A DNA stretch of 42,822 nt from a virus. Position 1 is the stretch's first letter; each line of letters begins with the position of its first letter. Below the pieces are notes generated by a model. That model did no database searches. It was given only the letters and a program-made list of their open reading frames with translations, and had not been told where the DNA came from. The DNA is taken from IMG/VR virus record IMGVR_UViG_3300017971_000439, positions 1 through 42,822 of that record. The stretch is one strand, 5' to 3'. The position numbers and the translations under genes were made by a program. This document shows positions 29,045 to 37,953 of the stretch, in pieces.

Positions 29045-31644
29045 TTCGCCAACTCCCGCAAGATACCCCCACACAATGCAGTTGGGTCCCAAACAATATC
29101 AGAAACGACGCCGCACCCAGATGTCAGCCAGCCCGATTCCTCAAGCCAAGTATCGGCTTGATACTCGTCATAAATATAGACGTTCTTAATATGAAACGGG
29201 TACTCGTTGCCGTAGGCGAGCCAGAGTTCGTTGCCAAGAGGAAAACTACCGTCATATGAATCTGACGAATGTTCCCAATCTCCGTCATTATTAGATACCG
29301 ATAAAGCGTTGCTACTTTTTGACCATCTAATTGAATAAACAAGCTCACTTCCGTTTGCCAACACAGTTGGGGATTCTGTCACAGAATTGGTTGCGTCTGA
29401 CGAATACATATTGCCAGCACCGTTCATCTTCAATATCCCTGCATCAGAATTTGTAACCGATAGAATTCCTCCGGCTGCAGATACATCAGCCTCGTCAAAT
29501 AAAGGAATCAGATCAAATATAAACGTCCCCTCACTTGTCGCCCCTCCCACGGCATCACTTAAGGCCGCCTTGACCGCACTCCCCATCGTCCACCGATAGC
29601 CGGTGTCATCACTGGCGTTCCCCGCCTCTGTCGTCCTCCACGCTGGGGAACCGTCTGTGGGGATGTAGCTGTCTATATACGGCGCTTCACGCAAATCCGC
29701 GCCGAAGATACCAATGGCATCCGTATCGGTGACTATTCTTATACCAACTACCGGATTGGTTTCTGTACCGCTGACGCTGAATCTCTGCCATGATGTCGTC
29801 AGCGTCTTGGTTGTCCATGTCGAGCCGTCATCGTCCGTCAGGTCGATATTGCCGGTGCCTGTTACCCGCTTCATCCAGATGGCGAAAGTGTCTGCCGTCC
29901 CGCCAAGTGGTGACGATACGGTATACTTCAGTGTACCGTTTGCATCGGTTGCTGTCAGCGTGTAAGCGGAGTTGGTTTCGCCGTCTGGTCCGGTAAGGTT
30001 GGCAACCGGCGTGACGTTGCTTGCCGTCCACTCGCTAAAATCCTCCGAATAATCCAGCAAATTCACCCCTTCTCCGTTGATGCTAAGTCCTTCGGCTTCA
30101 AAGCAGGGCTGTGCGGGGATGGTGCCGGTTGCGAAGTCGGATGGTTCTAGCAGGGCAAGGGGCGGGATTTCTTTGATTGAGAGGTTGCGGATATAAGCAA
30201 CCTCAGTCGCCGCCATATTATCGAACTGTATCTTGTCCGTAGCGACATTAGTGCATTTAAATACAAGGCTGTAATCAGCCCATGAGGTTGTCAGGGTTGC
30301 ACTTGCAAGCTCCGTATCATCGCTTTGAGCGATTTCAACGTCAACTGCACCGTTCGCGTACTTTCCTTGGAAATCAACCTGATACCATTGACCGGCTGTA
30401 AGATTGCTCGATAGGTCAGCGGCATCTGCTAAAGCTAATGACGCGCCTTGGTCTGTACTGCCATACGTCACCTTCACCGCTTCTTCAGTCTCGTCAATCT
30501 CAATCGTGTTGGTGCTGTAGGGTATCCATGAGACTTGTACGGGACGGAGTTTATCACCACTATCAAGCGTCACGCCTGTTCCGTCTGAATAGAAATAAGT
30601 CCCAACATCATTATCCGGTGCGCCTATTGTCGTAAAATCGGCATCGTCACGGGCCATAATGCGGTAAAAGGTGTTGTCTGTCGGGTTGCCGCTTGCTTCT
30701 TCACTTCCCGCCAACCCAGGCCATGCCTGACCGCTTGTGTTGGCATCGTAGGGGATGCCTTTGGCGGGGGCATCTATTTGCGCTAATTCGTCACCACTAC
30801 CAAGGGTGTCAGCGGATGTGGCAATAAAATAAGTGCCGGTGTCATTTGACGGTGCTCCAACAGTTGTAAAATCGAGTGTTGAACGAGATACAATGCGATA
30901 AATATTCCCCGTTACAGTATCGCTGCCGCTCGTAACTGAAGTTGTTTCCTCCTGATCGAACAGGTCGCTACCGATTGTGTTACCGGAGGGGAGTTCCTCA
31001 AGTTGAGCATGTGAGAAATAGACGTCACATGTCCCAGTATCAACATAAAGATGCATACCGCTGTTGCCAGATGAATTGTTGGTGAACTCATTAACAATAT
31101 TAGTTGGGGTATTTCTTGAAATTCTTGTCCACGCGCTACTGCTTAAACTTGATATTGGGTAAATATATCTTCCGTATTCACCGCTTATCGAACTATAAAT
31201 TCTAAGGTTTGTTGCTGTGCATGTACCGCCTTCAACCAATCTAACATATATAGACGGAATTATAGAAGCGTCAGCAGTATTCCCACTAGTGCCTTGATAA
31301 ATATCATTCAAAATAACCCCAAGGTTTACTACTTTTTCAGCAAGATTCCCTCCGAAAGGGTCAGTTACTTCGGTAGTGTTAACAGTTACGGTTGCCGTTC
31401 CTCTCACCGTCCACTGGTCAAAAGCAGTCGGGTCAGTAAGCAAGTTCTCCCGATTCCCATGCTTGGTCGTCAAAATACCGCTTGTCTCAACGCATGTCCG
31501 TCCCGATACCCTGCCGCACTCACCGGCGGTCAGACCGCCTTTGGAGTCAACTAGATTGCCTTTCAATGGAAGCCGGACAATTTCTCCCGCAAGAGACGGA
31601 ACTGATAAAAGTAAAAGCGACAATATAAGAGCAAGTCTTTTCAT
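29041..31644 (-). CDS. Secreted multi-domain carbohydrate-binding-like protein, 867 aa
   Basis: Start at 31644 gives MKRLALILSLLLLSVPSLAG, a clear Sec signal; AGGGA lies upstream. The mature chain is a string of beta-sandwich units. A CBM-like unit begins ENLLTDPTAFDQWTV; two copies of a unit with DFTTVGAP or DFTTIGAP and GTYF follow near 255-375; another CBM-like unit lies near 430-500 and one near 540-640. The C-terminal 160 residues look LamG-like (EGTFIFDLIPLFDEADVS). Sequence type resembles phage tail fibres, but the signal peptide argues for export. Confidence 0.65.
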   Translation of the reverse strand: MKRLALILSLLLLSVPSLAGEIVRLPLKGNLVDSKGGLTAGECGRVSGRTCVETSGILTTKHGNRENLLTDPTAFDQWTVRGTATVTVNTTEVTDPFGGNLAEKVVNLGVILNDIYQGTSGNTADASIIPSIYVRLVEGGTCTATNLRIYSSISGEYGRYIYPISSLSSSAWTRISRNTPTNIVNEFTNNSSGNSGMHLYVDTGTCDVYFSHAQLEELPSGNTIGSDLFDQEETTSVTSGSDTVTGNIYRIVSRSTLDFTTVGAPSNDTGTYFIATSADTLGSGDELAQIDAPAKGIPYDANTSGQAWPGLAGSEEASGNPTDNTFYRIMARDDADFTTIGAPDNDVGTYFYSDGTGVTLDSGDKLRPVQVSWIPYSTNTIEIDETEEAVKVTYGSTDQGASLALADAADLSSNLTAGQWYQVDFQGKYANGAVDVEIAQSDDTELASATLTTSWADYSLVFKCTNVATDKIQFDNMAATEVAYIRNLSIKEIPPLALLEPSDFATGTIPAQPCFEAEGLSINGEGVNLLDYSEDFSEWTASNVTPVANLTGPDGETNSAYTLTATDANGTLKYTVSSPLGGTADTFAIWMKRVTGTGNIDLTDDDGSTWTTKTLTTSWQRFSVSGTETNPVVGIRIVTDTDAIGIFGADLREAPYIDSYIPTDGSPAWRTTEAGNASDDTGYRWTMGSAVKAALSDAVGGATSEGTFIFDLIPLFDEADVSAAGGILSVTNSDAGILKMNGAGNMYSSDATNSVTESPTVLANGSELVYSIRWSKSSNALSVSNNDGDWEHSSDSYDGSFPLGNELWLAYGNEYPFHIKNVYIYDEYQADTWLEESGWLTSGCGVVSDIVWDPTALCGGILRELAN

Positions 31645-31645
31645 G

Positions 31646-32407
31646 TTATCCCTCAAACAATTTGATTGGCACACCGTACTCTTGAAGAACGCCAGCGTCT
31701 ATCGTCACTCCGTTGGCAATCGCTTCTTCAACCGTGCCCATACGCGGTTGCGTGTCGGTGAAATAGCCCTGGTCTAATCCGTATTGATATTGTTCTCCCA
31801 GGCTTGCACTTTGAAACGCTTGACTCGCCAGCACGCCCCCAGGTACAAGATGGTAAAACGCCGGATACCTTAACGTCTTCCCGGCTATTGTCTGGGCAAT
31901 GCTCATTTCGTCGTCATAAAGATCGGCAAAGGCTTTCTTTTCGGTGTCACCGTACCAATAAAGAATCTTATCGACATCGGCCTTGCCGACATTGTAGGCA
32001 TCTATCCAACCCTTGACCGCTGAAAGTTTGCCTGTCCTCTCCATCAAGCAAAAGAACACATGCCGGTTGCCCTGAGATACAAGCCGAACATAATTTTGCA
32101 ACACATCGTATTTATCGGTCAGAATAGAGCCGACCAGCGGGACCAGCCCTTTTTTAATCATGTAAGGCGTCACATAGCCATTGTCCCTTGCATACTGAAT
32201 CTTCTCCGCTAAAGTCGCGTTTTGATACGCCTGGGAGTTGACCACATTGTCAGGTAGCAACCCTGCAAGAAACAACTCCTTGTCGGCATCGCTTGAAGCG
32301 GAGAGGTCTACTGCCGGTGTGTAAAGGATGACTCTCAGGTTTTCAGCATACGCCGAATAAGCATACAGCAAAAGCACCACTATCGAAGCTATCCTGAAAT
32401 ACTTCAT
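31646..32407 (-). CDS. Exported protein with internal duplication, 253 aa
   Basis: N-terminal Sec signal MKYFRIASIVVLLLYAYSAYA with cleavage after AYA, preceded by GAGAGGG. Two stretches about 130 residues apart are similar: VVNSQAYQNATLAEKIQYAR, then DNGYVT, and VLASQAFQSASLGEQYQYGL, then DQGYFT. This points to an ancient domain duplication. The middle has aromatic helices (KILYWYGDTEKKAFADLYDD). No catalytic signature and no known family recognised. The next gene starts two bases after its stop. Confidence 0.7.
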   Translation of the reverse strand: MKYFRIASIVVLLLYAYSAYAENLRVILYTPAVDLSASSDADKELFLAGLLPDNVVNSQAYQNATLAEKIQYARDNGYVTPYMIKKGLVPLVGSILTDKYDVLQNYVRLVSQGNRHVFFCLMERTGKLSAVKGWIDAYNVGKADVDKILYWYGDTEKKAFADLYDDEMSIAQTIAGKTLRYPAFYHLVPGGVLASQAFQSASLGEQYQYGLDQGYFTDTQPRMGTVEEAIANGVTIDAGVLQEYGVPIKLFEG

Positions 32408-32519
32408 TATCTACCCTCTCGCAATTGCTTTCGTAAATATCAATCGCTAATGCCAACTCATTCAACGCCCTTAAAATATCAGGAATTAAAACCTTCTCCG
32501 TTGAGTCCTCTTTCGACAT
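32343..32519 (-). CDS. Small overlapping protein, 58 aa
   Basis: Bridges the lipase and the exported 253-aa gene, overlapping both. It starts MSKEDSTEKVLIPDILRALN and forms an amphipathic helix. Its last 21 codons share DNA with the signal peptide of the next gene. TGAGGT lies about nine bases before the ATG. The 70 bases not shared with other genes are otherwise unexplained, which favours a real gene, but the C-terminus (CLFGVC) is set by the overlapping frame. Confidence 0.4.
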   Translation of the reverse strand: MSKEDSTEKVLIPDILRALNELALAIDIYESNCERVDNEVFQDSFDSGAFAVCLFGVC

Positions 32520-33123
32520 GAGCAAAGACCTCACTGCTGTTCCATACCGCCAGGTGGTTCATCGGTTCATCCACATTATAGGCACCGTCAAGCTCGGCCA
32601 AAGAACCCAAAGAACAGTCGATACAATAGTACTTCACATCACCAGGAGTTTGGTCACCTTCGGGCTTAACCGGCATGTACCCATCCATCCCCACGAAGTT
32701 TCTGACCTTATCCACCCCGCCATAATTCATGATGTAGTCGAGGCTCGACCCTGCGCCCTTGCTGTACCCCACAAGATCCACCTTGCTGTACTGCCCGTTG
32801 AACCGCGCCAGCATGTTGTCCACCGCCGTTTTCACCATGTCACCGCTGAACTGCGTCAGGCCTGTAGAGTTGCTTAAGGCCGGTGTGATGATCATGTCTT
32901 CGGGCCAGCCCTTGTCAACCAGATAGCTTTTGAGCGGACTCATGTTAGACGGGTTCCCCAGATACCCATGGAAAAGTAGAACAGGGACTTTGCCTGTCGG
33001 CTGCGGTTCCGGCTCTGGCTCTGGCTCTGGTTCCGGCTCCGGTTCTGGTTCCGGTTCTGGTTTAGGCTCGGGATCCCATCCGAAGGCTTTTTTCCACCAC
33101 CATGTAATAAATCGCTTAAACAT
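32479..33123 (-). CDS. LipA-like alpha/beta-hydrolase (lipase) with Pro-Glu linker, 214 aa
   Basis: Predicted carboxylic-ester hydrolase. After a membrane-active looking N-terminus (FITWWWKKAFGWD) comes a linker of about a dozen Pro-Glu pairs, then a compact alpha/beta hydrolase. Oxyanion element LLFHGYLG is near 50-57, nucleophile elbow VGYSKGAG near 118-125, and the catalytic His in MNHLAVWNSSEVFAHVE, followed by GLNGEG. The last block closely resembles the C-terminus of Bacillus LipA (lipase class 2). The linker keeps Pro-Glu while its codons vary at third positions. No classical signal peptide. Confidence 0.8.
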   Translation of the reverse strand: MFKRFITWWWKKAFGWDPEPKPEPEPEPEPEPEPEPEPEPQPTGKVPVLLFHGYLGNPSNMSPLKSYLVDKGWPEDMIITPALSNSTGLTQFSGDMVKTAVDNMLARFNGQYSKVDLVGYSKGAGSSLDYIMNYGGVDKVRNFVGMDGYMPVKPEGDQTPGDVKYYCIDCSLGSLAELDGAYNVDEPMNHLAVWNSSEVFAHVERGLNGEGFNS

Positions 33124-33137
33124 AAGTTCTCCTTTAT

Positions 33138-33488
33138 TTACTCCGCTATCGTGATCACTACCGTTCCAGAGGAATAATCACCGGTTTTGACTCCCGCTCG
33201 GTACTGCACTTGATTAACTAGCATGGGATTGGCGATAATCTTTTCAGTATTTGCGGAAAATGTCTCCACGTCCATCCAACTGCCCCACGTTCCCGATATG
33301 TTAAACCGTCTTTGCAGCGTCACCGTTGCCGACCATGTTCCTGAAATGCTCAAACTTAAATAACCGGTATCGGGAACCAAAATTCCCGTGGTAAATGTAT
33401 TCTGCGCCCCTATAGATGCCGACTGCGCCGCACCGATAGGCATCGAAAACAATAGAATAATTACAAATGCCAGCAAAATTTTTTTCAT
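33138..33488 (-). CDS. Exported small beta protein, 116 aa
   Basis: Start at 33488 (MKKILLAFVIILLFSMPIGA, cleavage near AAQS) with GGGAGG upstream. The mature domain reads LSLSISGTWSATVTLQRRFN, then SGTWGSWMDVETFSANTEKI and QYRAGVKTGDYSSGTVVIT, a pattern seen in small phage decoration or fibre-tip proteins without a signal. The combination of virion-type domain and Sec signal is notable. First gene of the exported block, overlapping the connector gene by 4 bases. Confidence 0.7.
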   Translation of the reverse strand: MKKILLAFVIILLFSMPIGAAQSASIGAQNTFTTGILVPDTGYLSLSISGTWSATVTLQRRFNISGTWGSWMDVETFSANTEKIIANPMLVNQVQYRAGVKTGDYSSGTVVITIAE

Positions 33489-33829
33489 GTCGCTACCTCC
33501 CTCACAATACACACCGCCCATGTGTCATCGGTTTCGGTGGCTTCCGGTGAATCGACATAATACCGAAACCCGCTCTTTTCATTTATTTCGAAATAATCCC
33601 CGTATTCCGGTATTTTTCCCAGCGTGGTTAACTTCGCCCGAATTGTCGGTTTGTGGGCCATCATCCCCGATTCAAAAACAACGGGCATATGCTCGACTTC
33701 ACGCGAAAAAATCACGTTGCAACTCACCGGATCACCCGATATTGGCGTGTAAATAGCACTCAGGCCGGCGACGCTATCCTCTAAAATGTCGTCGGCGGCC
33801 TGAGATAAAGTGTCATAAAACTCGGTCAT
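33485..33829 (-). CDS. Head-tail joining protein (gpFII-like), 114 aa
   Basis: Pattern of lambda gpFII-type connectors: N-terminal helix (FYDTLSQAADDILEDSVAGL), a beta region with CNVIFSREVEHMPVV, and a C-terminal hairpin (EKSGFRYYVDSPEATETDDT). It directly follows the decoration and capsid genes in transcription order, the correct place for the tail-attachment protein. No enzyme motif. Confidence 0.6.
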   Translation of the reverse strand: MTEFYDTLSQAADDILEDSVAGLSAIYTPISGDPVSCNVIFSREVEHMPVVFESGMMAHKPTIRAKLTTLGKIPEYGDYFEINEKSGFRYYVDSPEATETDDTWAVCIVREVAT

Positions 33830-33831
33830 TG

Positions 33832-34230
33832 TTAAATGCTCATGTAATAATCGAGATAAACGACAAATTTACCGGCGGTCAGAGCGGCGGTAGCCACCGT
33901 CATGGTTAGGCTTTTTTTGGCAGCAGTCTTGATCGACGTTGCCGCCGTCCGAACCGGCACGACATCCAAAATGGCACCAGCGGTGAAACTTGTGATTGCG
34001 GTGGCCGCGAGTATGTCTTCGCTGGTATTGACGGTCAACGCGATTGTTGCATTGGTTCCGGTGCAAGCCGTTTTTACAAAAATCATGCCTTGGGTAATAA
34101 CTGCATCATCGGGCAGATAATCATTATCAAGCGTAATATCGCCGATTGACCCTCCCTCCACGGCAAAATCATAAACGAATGCGGCGGTGCGTCTGACAGC
34201 CCCACCTTCAAGCGGAAAATTCTGTGCCAT
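33832..34230 (-). CDS. Capsid decoration or head fibre protein, 132 aa
   Basis: GGAGG precedes the ATG. The protein is Ala/Thr-rich and beta-type (VITQGMIFVKTACTGTNATI, then SLTMTVATAALTAGKFVVYL). It follows the capsid gene in transcription order, where gpD-like stabilising proteins lie. Name is based on size, composition and position. Confidence 0.6.
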   Translation of the reverse strand: MAQNFPLEGGAVRRTAAFVYDFAVEGGSIGDITLDNDYLPDDAVITQGMIFVKTACTGTNATIALTVNTSEDILAATAITSFTAGAILDVVPVRTAATSIKTAAKKSLTMTVATAALTAGKFVVYLDYYMSI

Positions 34231-34266
34231 GATACTTACCTCCTATTTGATAAAAAGATCGAAGCT

Positions 34267-34291
34267 GGCCCTCCAGCTTTATCGGAGGGCC
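34267..34291 (-). terminator. Stem-loop after the capsid gene
   Basis: GGCCCTCC and GGAGGGCC form a perfect 8-bp stem around a 9-base loop just after the capsid stop. On the minus strand the T-run (CTTTTT) comes about ten bases later, so it may protect the mRNA 3' end more than terminate. Confidence 0.5.
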
Positions 34292-34306
34292 GTATTTTAA
34301 GCCCTA

Positions 34307-36388
34307 TTAGGCACCATAATTGAAATACAAAGCAACCCAATCGACGGCCTTTGCCGCGACATCGATCCGCACCTTGTACTCGACACCATCCACGGTCCAC
34401 CCCTGACGCTGCTCCATATACGGTTGGGACTGACCGTTAAGGAAAATCACATCCACGGTCATGCCTTTCGGCCCCGCAAGATACCATCCTGTGGCAAGCG
34501 CCGTGTCGAGCCGCGAATCATAGACCCGTGTGAAATAAGATCCGGCATACGGGTTCCGGCGCGTAGCCGCGAGGCTTGAATCCGTTGCGATAGTGTCAGA
34601 ATCAGCATATTGAAAGCTATTAAAAAACACTTCCATTCCGCCTTCAAGCGCCTTGGGCGCGATGATGTATTCAGGCCTGATGTTCATATTCGACACGCCA
34701 TTGATGTCTTTTTGAATACCCATCGCAAGAATGCCAGCGGCGATGGTGGCCTGACCTGGGGCCGCGCCAGACCCGGACGCAACGTAGTTGCTATGGTTCG
34801 TGGCATCAAACAGGTTATTGCCGTCACCCATCGCACCATTGGCGGTCAGAACCGCGTAAGCGACATCACCGATTTTTCGAGCCGCCGCCCGACCATGTTT
34901 GGCGGGTATATCAGTCAGCGCACCCAGATCGTCATTGATAATAACCTGTCTGGTAATGGCGAAAATCTTGCCATAGGTCGCCAACTGAAAAGTTTCCTTT
35001 TTCTCAGACAGGGAACCGTATTGGTAATCTCCATGTTCCGGCACTTCCTCCAAGGCCTCGGCCTCAGACACGCGGTGCAACGTATTCGACTTGAAATCCG
35101 TGACCGATCTCGTCCCGCACCAGACCCCGTAGGTTTCGTTCGCCATCTCGAAACCCCTGAGAAGGGCCTTGTTCGCCGATGCCGCCAGAACGTAGGGCAA
35201 CTCTCCGGTTGTCAGCGCACGTCCGACCATTTCAACCGGATGGCTCGGAATTCTCTCCCCCGCGATCCGCAGGCTTTCCCGCGCCAATTCCCTCAGAGTC
35301 ATGCCCTGCAATTCGGTGGCCCCCGCCGCCGGTTTTTCCACCGGCAAAGCCGCCCTGAGCATGACACCATCAACCGCCGCCTCTCTGAATTTTTCCCGTT
35401 CGTCCTTTTCGACGGTCATCTGCCCGACCGGTTCCTGCCGCGTTCTCTCAATCTCTTTTAAAACGAGCTCTCGCGCCTTGTCCACCGGCGTGCCGTCCTT
35501 GATCATCCGCTCCTGGACAGATTCATCCACATCGAACTTGCGGCACATGGCCCCGATCTCTGCAATTCTCTCCCGCTCGATCCTCTGGGCTTCGGCCCTG
35601 ACCTTGTCTTCGTCCACCGGCTCGGCACTTGCATCCGGTTCCGGATCCTGTCTCCGGTCATCCCCAAAGGTGAATCCGGAATTAAAAAAGAAGGCCCACG
35701 CCTCATCGTCGGAGGCATCCTTTGAAAGGCCGCGCTTTTCCAGCAATTTTCTTAACTTTTTATTCATGGTATCAACTCCATCCGTTTTTTCAGGTTGCTT
35801 GTTATTATGAGCCCCTCTTGCCTTTGCCAACTCGTCCGCGCCGATCGTCACCGCCGACAGTTCCTTCGGTCTCCATCGCGTGGCCACCTTCACCGGCCCC
35901 ACAAAGCTGCGCCCCTTGATGGTTGTCTTTTCCCCATCCGGCACCCATTGTGCCTCAATCACGCGATAGCCAACGCTGAAATCCGTTAAGTGACCTTCCC
36001 GTACCTTTGTCCACGGCCCCTCGGCCTCCGGTACACTCGAAAAATGCACCCGCCCTATCAGCTGACCGTTATCGGTCTTCATACCCCGAAACGACCCCAG
36101 AACGCTGCTGGTGCTGTACCGTGAGTGCGAGTCTAAAAGCGGCACTTGCCGCGACCCAGGCAACTCGACCCCATCCATCAAAAGAACTTCCGGTATAATC
36201 TCGTACCGATCATAATCAAAAACCTCCACCGGCTCTTCGGTGGCCCCGATCACCTCAACGCTTCGGCTCTTTTCGTCAACGGTAGACGGCGCTCCATCCC
36301 CTCTTGTCTGAATCGACATCGAGCGGTAATTCAACTTGTCAGCCGGATCTTTTCTTTTCCCGAAATATCCGTTTTTGCCATATCTCAT
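34307..36388 (-). CDS. Prohead protease - major capsid protein fusion, 693 aa
   Basis: Residues 1-200 are a prohead protease-like domain: LPLLDSHSRYSTSSVLGSFR-like segment (DSH near 87), GRVHFSSVPEAEG, and GHLTDFSVGYRVIEAQWV. Residues 210-330 are a charged, helical scaffold or delta region with MNKKLRKLLEKRGL, where an internal start may exist. Residues 340-693 are the capsid domain, gpT/HK97 type: DFKSNTLHRVSEAEALEEVP, TYGKIFAITRQVIINDDLGA, and YKVRIDVAAKAVDWVALYFN. Processing of the shell precursor by its own protease domain is inferred. Confidence 0.85.
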   Translation of the reverse strand: MRYGKNGYFGKRKDPADKLNYRSMSIQTRGDGAPSTVDEKSRSVEVIGATEEPVEVFDYDRYEIIPEVLLMDGVELPGSRQVPLLDSHSRYSTSSVLGSFRGMKTDNGQLIGRVHFSSVPEAEGPWTKVREGHLTDFSVGYRVIEAQWVPDGEKTTIKGRSFVGPVKVATRWRPKELSAVTIGADELAKARGAHNNKQPEKTDGVDTMNKKLRKLLEKRGLSKDASDDEAWAFFFNSGFTFGDDRRQDPEPDASAEPVDEDKVRAEAQRIERERIAEIGAMCRKFDVDESVQERMIKDGTPVDKARELVLKEIERTRQEPVGQMTVEKDEREKFREAAVDGVMLRAALPVEKPAAGATELQGMTLRELARESLRIAGERIPSHPVEMVGRALTTGELPYVLAASANKALLRGFEMANETYGVWCGTRSVTDFKSNTLHRVSEAEALEEVPEHGDYQYGSLSEKKETFQLATYGKIFAITRQVIINDDLGALTDIPAKHGRAAARKIGDVAYAVLTANGAMGDGNNLFDATNHSNYVASGSGAAPGQATIAAGILAMGIQKDINGVSNMNIRPEYIIAPKALEGGMEVFFNSFQYADSDTIATDSSLAATRRNPYAGSYFTRVYDSRLDTALATGWYLAGPKGMTVDVIFLNGQSQPYMEQRQGWTVDGVEYKVRIDVAAKAVDWVALYFNYGA

Positions 36389-37953
36389 TGCCTGATCTCC
36401 CTGAAAAGATTAACGACGCGGTCAATTTTTTCTTCCTGATCATTCATCACCGCATCGGGATTGTTCGCCGTCGCCGTAGAAATGTTACCCGAAATAATGT
36501 TGTTAAAAATATCCCCCAGACCATACTCGTCGGCCATTTCCCTGAATTGCTTGAAGTCCTTTAAGACCTCTTCGGGATCTTTCCCCCTGCCGCGCATGAT
36601 CTCCTGAGGAGACTTTTGCAACGTCTTGATCATATCAACCGCCGCCTTGGTTTCCTTCAGCGGGTCAATCGGGGCCATCCCTGGCGGTTGCCATTCGTTC
36701 CGCATCCACTTCCACGGAGAATTGAAGAATCCAGGGTAATCCAATTTCCCCGACATTACCCCTTCGTTATAGAAATCACCGACCACAGGCAGACAAAAAT
36801 GCCGCACATGCCTTGACGATATCGGCCTCAACTGCTGTTCGTAATCGTTCCTAGATATCCGGCCCGTAGAATAAGAAAAACCGGTGTAATCACCGGCCAA
36901 TAATTCGAACGGACACGGTATCGTAATCGATATCATCCGAATCAATAAAGACATGGCGGGGTCGAAATTGGCCCCCTGTTGAGCCGCCGACGCGAACGTG
37001 ATGTCCTCCCCAGGCCGCAGATATTCAATAATCGCGTTCTGCAATTCATCGATCTTCTGCGATGTCTCCGTATCGGTAATGACATTCCCCTGTCTTTCAA
37101 TCGGGTTCTCGGCATGCACAATGGCAAGATACTTCGACTGCATCTTGGCCCGATCAATTTCCGCATCGAGATATTCACCGACATCCCGCGCAATCAAAAC
37201 CGCCGGCGTGAAAGGAGATATGCCGCGCCTCTGCCCGGGCCGAAGAACTTCGAACTTGTGACGCACATTCTCGGCCTTAATCCTCACAATCGATCCATAA
37301 GAATCCGGCTCATACAGGTGATACGCCACGACCCTTCCGGTCTTCGGGTCATACTCCATGCCCTGATCGAACGCATACGCCTTGCCAACCGGACGGTACG
37401 GTTGATCCGCTAACTGTTCCGGTTCAAAAATCTGATACGCGAAAGGCAGAAAAGAATTGCGCTTTCTCGACTTGACCTTGACGAAAAGAAACTCCCCATT
37501 TTCAAGATCCTGTCGCTTCGAAAGCCGCATCATCTCATAAAGATGCAAATTCCCCGACACATCCGCTTCGTCGGCAAAAAACCGAAAAGCGTCCTCGGTC
37601 TGGGTATTCTTTACCTTATCCAGCTTGCCATCCGGCTTCAAAATCCGCGACTGAAACATGATCCCATCGCCAACGGTATAATCCAGTGTGATTTGCACCG
37701 CCCTTTTGAAGTACGGAAAATCCCTGACAAGCTGACGGATCCTGTTTCGAACGGTCTGCCCCGAATTGCGGATAAGATCATTGACCGAAATCGATGTCGG
37801 AGACCACGCACCGGTCATCCGATCGGTTTTCGCCGCCGCGTAAGTCTCCGATCTCTTGGCCTTGGATAGACAATCACGGTAATATTTGCGTTTTAATGCG
37901 GACTGTGGAAAAAATACGGAAATGATCGAATCGAGAGCGGTTGAAATTTTCAT
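36385..37953 (-). CDS. Portal protein, lambda gpB family, 522 aa
   Basis: Twelve-fold vertex through which DNA enters. Typical lambda-family features: YAAAKTDRMTGAWSPTSISV near the N-terminus, RDFPYFKRAVQITLDYTVGD, IFEPEQLADQPYRPVGKAYA, GQRRGISPFTPAVLIARDVG, and TGFSYSTGRISRNDYEQQLR. The start at 37953 overlaps the gpW stop by one base; an ORF two codons longer is possible. Ends inside the protease-capsid gene. Confidence 0.9.
   Translation of the reverse strand: MKISTALDSIISVFFPQSALKRKYYRDCLSKAKRSETYAAAKTDRMTGAWSPTSISVNDLIRNSGQTVRNRIRQLVRDFPYFKRAVQITLDYTVGDGIMFQSRILKPDGKLDKVKNTQTEDAFRFFADEADVSGNLHLYEMMRLSKRQDLENGEFLFVKVKSRKRNSFLPFAYQIFEPEQLADQPYRPVGKAYAFDQGMEYDPKTGRVVAYHLYEPDSYGSIVRIKAENVRHKFEVLRPGQRRGISPFTPAVLIARDVGEYLDAEIDRAKMQSKYLAIVHAENPIERQGNVITDTETSQKIDELQNAIIEYLRPGEDITFASAAQQGANFDPAMSLLIRMISITIPCPFELLAGDYTGFSYSTGRISRNDYEQQLRPISSRHVRHFCLPVVGDFYNEGVMSGKLDYPGFFNSPWKWMRNEWQPPGMAPIDPLKETKAAVDMIKTLQKSPQEIMRGRGKDPEEVLKDFKQFREMADEYGLGDIFNNIISGNISTATANNPDAVMNDQEEKIDRVVNLFREIRQ

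Noticed and set aside
34610-35461. Long plus-strand ORF opposite the capsid gene
   Set aside because: Antisense shadow of the protease-capsid fusion with an Arg/His-rich composition typical of reverse frames.
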